From the NCBI GenBank assembly GCA_031580945.1, contig JAVLBT010000043.1, forward strand, positions 1 through 19,723: a DNA stretch of 19,723 nucleotides. Direction: 5' to 3'. This document shows positions 15,762 through 19,723 of the stretch, piece after piece. The DNA is from Gracilimonas sp031580945. GTDB taxonomy: Bacteria; Bacteroidota; Rhodothermia; Balneolales; Balneolaceae. Positions within the stretch are counted from its first letter, which is position 1. Each line of letters begins with the position of its first letter. The notes under the pieces were generated by a model. That model saw nothing but the letters and a program-made list of their open reading frames with translations, had not been told where the DNA came from and did no database searches. A program made the translations under genes and the position numbers.

Positions 15762-15801
15762 GGGCTTATTTTTTTTTGATGGACTTCGTTAGGGATATAC
15801 G

Positions 15802-15848
15802 AAATATGTGGATGAAATTAAATGATGAGCTCGTAGTTAACCCTTCCA
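15802..15848 (+). repeat. Truncated REP unit (direct-repeat copy)
   Basis: 47 bases identical except for one position to 16094-16140, including the GAGCTCGTAG foot and the first AACCCTTCCA of the hairpin. It stops where the hairpin would continue, so it is a broken copy 292 bp upstream of the complete one. It lies in the upstream region of the secreted TPR gene. Confidence 0.85.
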
Positions 15849-15936
15849 CTTTTACACAAAGCCTTATAGTTGATAAGCATTTTAAATAAACTGGGAAGGA
15901 TTGAATAAATCCTAATAGACTATAAGATCTTCTCAA

Positions 15937-16080
15937 TCTTGAGCGAACGCGTAGACTGAAAAGTAATAGCAGATCAAGTCTTCAGACTTGCGAAAAGTAG
16001 CCTTTCTGAAGGCTATAACTCTTAAGTCACCGCTCGTAAAAGTGCATAAACATATTTCGAACTTCTATACTCGCTCAAGA
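15937..16080. repeat. Second hairpin element with 10-bp terminal inverted repeats
   Basis: TCTTGAGCGA (15937-15946) and TCGCTCAAGA (16071-16080) are perfect inverted ends of a 144-bp segment. Inside are two hairpins: CAAGTC-TTCA-GACTTG (15975-15990) and TAGCCTT-TCTG-AAGGCTA (15998-16015). The second has a GTAG overlapping its foot (15997-16000). It looks like a small REP/MITE-type unit of a different family from the flanking AACCCTT repeats. No open frame is present. Confidence 0.6.
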
Positions 16081-16118
16081 CTTAAGAGATCACAAATATG
16101 TGGATGAAATTAAATAAT

Positions 16119-16194
16119 GAGCTCGTAGTTAACCCTTCCAGGGTTACATCGAGCCCTATGTCTGTAAGGGTTCCCAAGTAACCCTGAAAGGGTT
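16119..16194 (+). repeat. REP unit downstream of the RAYT gene
   Basis: A 76-bp unit: foot GAGCTCGTAG, arm AACCCTTCCAGGGTTAC (16131-16147), a 30-base loop, and arm GTAACCCTGAAAGGGTT (16178-16194), which pairs with one mismatch. Each arm is itself a small hairpin (AACCCT-TCC-AGGGTT). GTAG just 5' of the hairpin is the tetranucleotide known from REP sequences recognised by RAYT proteins. It lies 7 bp past the RAYT stop and could also end its transcript. 68 of 76 bases match the copy at 16831-16906. Confidence 0.85.
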
Positions 16195-16201
16195 GTAAAG
16201 A

Positions 16202-16783
16202 CTACTTTTGAAATTTTTTAGCCTCTTCTTTGTGAGCGGTTAGGAAATTTTCTTTCCCTCCGAATATATCCAATGTCTTTTCACGATTCACAAATGTATG
16301 ATCGAAATTCAGATAAACTGGATAAGGCGAATACGGATAGGCATCATAAGCCTTATTAAACCCATGCTTCAACGGATTTAAATGTGCATAAATAACCATT
16401 TGTCTGAAGTATTCTTCTGAATCGATCTCCTTCCTTTTGAAATTTTTTTGAAACAAACTGCCAGTTCTTCCGACTTGTTTGTTTATAGATTGAGAATAAG
16501 CATTAAATAAATGAGACAAATGCTTCGATGCGGGTTGAAGCGTTTTTGTCTTTATTTCTCGTTCTAAATATAACCTTTCTTGCTCTTCAAGATCTCGAAC
16601 GCTAAGTACGATATGGAAATGATTTCCCAACAAGCAATAAGCATAGATCTCAAACGTGTGGTGACAGTGATACAAAAACTTATCAATGAAATATTGATAG
16701 TTAGCCTCCGAATAGAAAAGCTTCTCCCCATTATTTCCCCGATTATAGATGTGATAATATTTATTAGGCTTTAGTTGAACCAT
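16202..16783 (-). CDS. REP-associated tyrosine transposase (RAYT, Y1 family)
   Basis: 193 residues of the IS200-like Y1 transposase superfamily. The N-terminus KPNKYYHIYNRGNNGEKLF, the HUH metal motif as H55-F-H57 in GNHFHIVL and the GRTGSLFQKNFKRK segment (105-118) are all typical of RAYTs. The catalytic tyrosine is most likely Y132 in IYAHLNPLKHGF. These single-strand nucleases cut and join REP hairpins and are usually single-copy domesticated genes. The gene is intact with an ATG start, and the protein has all the expected active-site residues. It lies between two direct 76-bp REP units, so it probably acts on them. It is distinguished from a mobile IS200 element by the absence of IS ends and by its REP context. 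Confidence 0.92.
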   Translation of the reverse strand: MVQLKPNKYYHIYNRGNNGEKLFYSEANYQYFIDKFLYHCHHTFEIYAYCLLGNHFHIVLSVRDLEEQERLYLEREIKTKTLQPASKHLSHLFNAYSQSINKQVGRTGSLFQKNFKRKEIDSEEYFRQMVIYAHLNPLKHGFNKAYDAYPYSPYPVYLNFDHTFVNREKTLDIFGGKENFLTAHKEEAKKFQK

Positions 16784-16830
16784 AGATGAATTAAAACATT
16801 TCGAATAATAATTTCATCCGAATTTTTATC

Positions 16831-16906
16831 GAGCTCTTAGTTAACCCTTCCAGGGTTACATCGAGCCCTATGTCTGCGAGGTATTTCAAGTAACCCTGGA
16901 AGGGTT
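16831..16906 (+). repeat. REP unit upstream of the RAYT gene
   Basis: A 76-bp unit in the same orientation as 16119-16194. The arm AACCCTTCCAGGGTTAC (16843-16859) and its perfect 17-base complement (16890-16906) enclose a 30-base loop. The foot reads GAGCTCTTAG, so GTAG is changed to TTAG. The flanking TAATTTCATCC (16809-16819) is the inverted complement of GGATGAAATTA at 16102-16112 next to the left unit. Confidence 0.85.
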
Positions 16907-17033
16907 TTTACGCCCCCCTATACTTCCCACCAATCTTCATCCTTTATTCACGTGAAATACTCATTATGACATTTTAGGTTCTATTTTCATATTAGCTATA
17001 TTCCAAAAACTTCAATCAATAACCGGAGAAATT

Positions 17034-19076
17034 ATGATTCATTCTTTAGGAAAAAAATCGACCTTTTATCTGGTACTTGTTTTGGGCTTTGGGCTGTTTT
17101 TCGGGCAAGCGGTCTTTGCCCAAAATGGCCTTTCGCTGGAACAGGTTGCCAAAATTCAAACTGTAACCAATGTTTACCTATCCCCGGATGGGAGCACAGC
17201 ACTCTATACTAAATCAGTCCCCGCTGATCCTTTTAAGGAGAATGCTCCAAACAGTACGCATCTTTATGCATTGGATGTTGAGTCGGGAGAATCTGAAGCT
17301 CTAATCACTGATATTAGTGTCAGCGGAATCAATTTCCGACCGGAATACAATACTATAACTTACCTTGCAAAAAAAGATGATGATGAGACCCGTTCCCTGT
17401 ATGAAATGAATATTCAGAATGGAGAAAGTAACAAGCTTTTTACTTTTGAGACCAATATTTCAGGATATAATTGGGCAAGTGATGGAAATCATATTGCTTT
17501 TCGTGCTGCAGAACCTACTGAAGAAAAGGACTCTCCCTTACCATATAAACCTGAGATTTATGAAGAGAATTTATCTAATACCTGGGCCTACATTCAAAAT
17601 GTAGCAATGGATGGTCATAAACCGCATCGAATTCCTGTTGAAGGCAGCGTCTATGACATTATCTGGAGCCCGGACCGATCCAAACTGGCAGTTGCAGTTG
17701 CACCAACTCCTTTGGTGGATGATTTTTACATGAGTCAGCAGGTTTTGATAATAGATCATGAAAGCCGTGAAATTATAGCAGAAGTAGATCATGAGGGAAA
17801 ATTAGGACAGATCGAATGGAGCCCGGAAAATGATAAACTCGCCATGATAGCTGCAGCTACCATCAATGATCCGATCGCTGGTCGTCTAAAAATCATAGAT
17901 GCTGAGACTGGAAATACAACTCTTTTAAATAAAGATTTTGAGGGCGACTTTGACCAGATTGAGTGGGCCGGCCCAAGTACCATTCACTACCTGGCCAGTA
18001 AAGGCGCAACTTCAGAATTTGGAAGTTTAGATGTAGTCTCCGGAGAGATGGAGCCCATTATTCCAACCGGAGATCTAATATTAACCGCATTTGCACATGC
18101 AGCTAACGGTGTGCATATATTTGAAGCTGAATCATCAAGTCATCCTTCTGAAGTATATCTTGCAAAAGACGGATTTGATTTGGAAAGAATGACGAACAGC
18201 AATTCCTGGCTTGATGATATAGAACTTGGCCAACAAGAAGTTATCACATATGAAGCACGTGATGGCCTTACCATTGAAGGTATTTTGATCTATCCGCTGA
18301 ATTACGATGATGGTAAACGATATCCGGTGATCACCATTGTGCATGGCGGACCTGAAGCTCACTACGACAATGGCTGGCTTACTGATTATTCTGATGCCGG
18401 TCAGGTTGGGGCCGCTGAAGGATATGCCGTATTCTATCCCAACTACCGAGGAAGTACCGGCCGTGGACTGGAATATGCCATGAGCAGTCAAGCTGACCTG
18501 GCTGGAGCCGAATTCGATGATATCGTAGATGGTGTGGATCATCTTATTGAAATAGGCTTGGCCGATGAAGATAAAATCGGGGTTACAGGTGGGTCATATG
18601 GAGGATATGCTACTGCCTGGATGAGTACTAAATACAGTGATCGTTTTGCGGCTGGAGTGATGTTCGTAGGAATCAGCAACAACCTTTCAAAATGGGGCAC
18701 CAGCGATATTCCTGAAGAACTCTATTACGTACACGCCCGAAAACGCATTTGGGAAGATTATCAGGGATATCTTGAGCGAAGTCCGATCTATCATGTTGAT
18801 AATGCGAAAACACCCTTACTCATCATGCATGGAAAAGAAGATACGCGCGTTGACCCTGGACAATCATATGAGCTGTATCGCCACATCAAAACCCGAACCG
18901 AAACCCCTGTGCGATTGGTGCTTTACCCAGGTGAGGGCCACGGTAATCGAAATTCCACAGCCAAATATGATTATAGCCTGCGTTCGCTGAGATGGTTCAA
19001 TCAGTACTTGAAAGGAGATAGTTCTGAACGCCCCGACTCAGAACTGGAAATTCAGGAAATGAGTATCGAAAATTAA
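17034..19076 (+). CDS. S9 family serine peptidase (prolyl-oligopeptidase type), secreted
   Basis: 680 residues with a signal peptide (KKSTFYLVLVLGFGLFFGQAVFA then QNG), so it acts in the periplasm or outside. The N-terminal part (about 35-400) is a beta-propeller of repeats with Ser-Pro-Asp/Glu turns (YLSPDGSTALYTK, WSPDRSKLAVAV, WSPENDKLAMIA). The C-terminal part is the alpha/beta-hydrolase peptidase_S9 domain. The catalytic triad is visible: S521 in GGSYGGYAT, D603 in GKEDTRVDP and H636 in GEGHGNR. The layout fits the acylaminoacyl-peptidase/DPP-like S9C group, which removes residues or dipeptides from short peptides. A GGAG lies about 10 bp before the ATG. It is monocistronic and ends in two hairpins. 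Confidence 0.95.
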   Translation: MIHSLGKKSTFYLVLVLGFGLFFGQAVFAQNGLSLEQVAKIQTVTNVYLSPDGSTALYTKSVPADPFKENAPNSTHLYALDVESGESEALITDISVSGINFRPEYNTITYLAKKDDDETRSLYEMNIQNGESNKLFTFETNISGYNWASDGNHIAFRAAEPTEEKDSPLPYKPEIYEENLSNTWAYIQNVAMDGHKPHRIPVEGSVYDIIWSPDRSKLAVAVAPTPLVDDFYMSQQVLIIDHESREIIAEVDHEGKLGQIEWSPENDKLAMIAAATINDPIAGRLKIIDAETGNTTLLNKDFEGDFDQIEWAGPSTIHYLASKGATSEFGSLDVVSGEMEPIIPTGDLILTAFAHAANGVHIFEAESSSHPSEVYLAKDGFDLERMTNSNSWLDDIELGQQEVITYEARDGLTIEGILIYPLNYDDGKRYPVITIVHGGPEAHYDNGWLTDYSDAGQVGAAEGYAVFYPNYRGSTGRGLEYAMSSQADLAGAEFDDIVDGVDHLIEIGLADEDKIGVTGGSYGGYATAWMSTKYSDRFAAGVMFVGISNNLSKWGTSDIPEELYYVHARKRIWEDYQGYLERSPIYHVDNAKTPLLIMHGKEDTRVDPGQSYELYRHIKTRTETPVRLVLYPGEGHGNRNSTAKYDYSLRSLRWFNQYLKGDSSERPDSELEIQEMSIEN

Positions 19077-19093
19077 AAGCTTATTCTTTCTAC

Positions 19094-19133
19094 AATAAAA
19101 CCTGACGGTGATGTTTCGCAGTCAGGTTTTATT
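19094..19133. terminator. Hairpin terminator after the S9 peptidase
   Basis: A perfect 13-bp stem (19094-19106 with 19121-19133) around a 14-base loop. The arms are A-rich on the left and T-rich on the right, so it could act in both directions. It begins 18 bp after the stop codon. Confidence 0.75.
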
Positions 19134-19215
19134 ATGATTTGAAACATCTTGTAAACTCTCAGGATGACAATTCCGCCTGACTGTTTAAGATAAGGCACCA
19201 AATCTGATTCTCACC

Positions 19216-19260
19216 AATCCATCAGACGGGCTATCCGTCAGATGGATTTTCTTGTTTTTT
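19216..19260 (+). terminator. Second hairpin with T-rich tail
   Basis: AATCCATCAGACGG (19216-19229) pairs with 19235-19248 with one A-A mismatch over a GCTAT loop. It is followed by TTCTTGTTTTTT on the plus strand. It is a tandem terminator for the S9 gene or a barrier toward the convergent EnvC-like gene, which ends 28 bp further on. Confidence 0.7.
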
Positions 19261-19287
19261 CTTCGAAATTGTAATAATTCAAATTTA

Positions 19288-19723
19288 CTACCGGGAGGAA
19301 AGCCAATTCTCCGGATTTAAATTTTCATTTCCTCGCCGGACAAGAAAAAAGATCACTTCACCCAATTCTGACTGACTTGTACCTGATAATCCAATTTGTT
19401 CACCCTCTTTCATGACGGATCCAACTTCTACATCGATACGACTTAGATTACCATAAGCAGTATAGTATGAACCGTGCTTCATAAAAACTACGTCGCCATA
19501 ACCGGGCAGCGGCTGTATTCTGAATACATAACCAGGCGAAACTGCTTTCACCGGAGATTCCGGCTCTACAACAATATCAATTCCCGGGTGCTCAGTTACA
19601 GTTCCATATAACGGATTTCTAACCCGCCCAAATTTCTTTGAAATTGTTGTGCTATTCACTGGCCATGACAATTCTCCTCTCGCTTTACCAAAAAGTTCTT
19701 CATGGGCCATCATTATCTCATCA
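19288..19723 (-). CDS. EnvC-like murein hydrolase activator, C-terminal LytM domain (partial)
   Basis: The frame stays open to the right edge (DEIMMAHEELFGKARGELSWPV), so this is the C-terminal part of a longer protein; the ATG codons near the edge are unlikely to be the start. In EnvC-type proteins a long coiled coil precedes this G-x-L-x-W-P-V entry into the M23/LytM domain. The first motif HPGIDI is kept, as are GYGDVVFMKHGSYYTAYGNLS and LNPENWL. The usual final H-x-H stretch reads GEVIFFLVRR, with neither histidine. The protein is therefore probably a non-catalytic activator of cell-wall amidases in the periplasm and not itself a peptidase. The activator role is inferred from EnvC/NlpD. 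Confidence 0.85.
   Translation of the reverse strand, partial: DEIMMAHEELFGKARGELSWPVNSTTISKKFGRVRNPLYGTVTEHPGIDIVVEPESPVKAVSPGYVFRIQPLPGYGDVVFMKHGSYYTAYGNLSRIDVEVGSVMKEGEQIGLSGTSQSELGEVIFFLVRRGNENLNPENWLSSR

Noticed and set aside
15802..16906. Possible CRISPR array from the repeated AACCCTT units
   Set aside because: There are only two full copies and one partial copy, with large unequal spacing. The units are palindromic REPs next to a RAYT, and there are no cas genes.
16119..16906. Complete IS200/IS605 insertion sequence
   Set aside because: The protein is RAYT-like (GRxGSLFQ, YAHLNP), and the flanking hairpins are REP units in direct orientation. There is no tnpB and there are no clear IS ends.
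1..19723. A novel defence or biosynthetic system
   Set aside because: Apart from the repeat island and the Bat-type run, the genes are separate housekeeping units with known families, and nothing groups them into an undescribed system.

Overview
The window is an ordinary chromosomal segment of about 42% G+C (estimated by eye) from a Bacteroidota/Balneolota-type bacterium, possibly Gracilimonas, Balneola or Rhodohalobacter. This placement is inference. It rests on a BatD/BatE aerotolerance-type cluster, a bacillithiol BshA, many Gln-Asn-Ala-type signal peptides on TPR and S9 proteins, weak Shine-Dalgarno sequences, several TTG starts, and one promoter matching the Bacteroidota TTG-N20-TAnnTTTG pattern. 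There are no rRNA or tRNA genes, CRISPR arrays, phage genes or conventional insertion sequences. A run of 10 N at 1810-1819 marks an assembly gap.

Layout. Positions 1-2557 (minus strand) hold a SAM methyltransferase, then pyrR and pyrB (8-bp overlap), then the start of a family 2 glycosyltransferase that runs off the left edge. sucC (2687-3892, plus) ends in a very good hairpin terminator and is followed by a small hypothetical gene that converges on, and overlaps, bshA (minus). yebC (5711) opens a tightly packed plus-strand run to 10164: a TPR lipid- or periplasm-targeted BatC-like protein, a Gln-rich BatC-like protein, BatD and BatE, each overlapping or nearly touching the next. The MoxR, DUF58, BatA and BatB genes that usually accompany these are not here. 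An M20 dipeptidase and a polyphosphate glucokinase follow, each alone.

Positions 12700-15761 are minus-strand: a MarR regulator followed by a VOC-family protein, and a secreted TPR protein followed by a small DksA/TraR zinc-finger protein. Positions 15762-16930 are a small repeat island: a REP-associated tyrosine transposase (RAYT) gene lying between two 76-bp REP hairpin units in direct orientation, a third truncated copy, and a second, unrelated hairpin family. A secreted S9 prolyl-oligopeptidase-type peptidase (17034-19076) ends in two successive hairpins. The right edge holds the C-terminal LytM domain of an EnvC-like protein whose zinc-binding residues look degenerate.

The genes form several independent transcription units for pyrimidine synthesis and its regulation, the TCA cycle, bacillithiol synthesis, envelope/stress functions and peptide turnover. 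I found no convincing novel multi-gene system. The most interesting pieces are the RAYT/REP island, the split Bat cluster coupled to yebC, and the histidine-rich motif in the secreted TPR protein.
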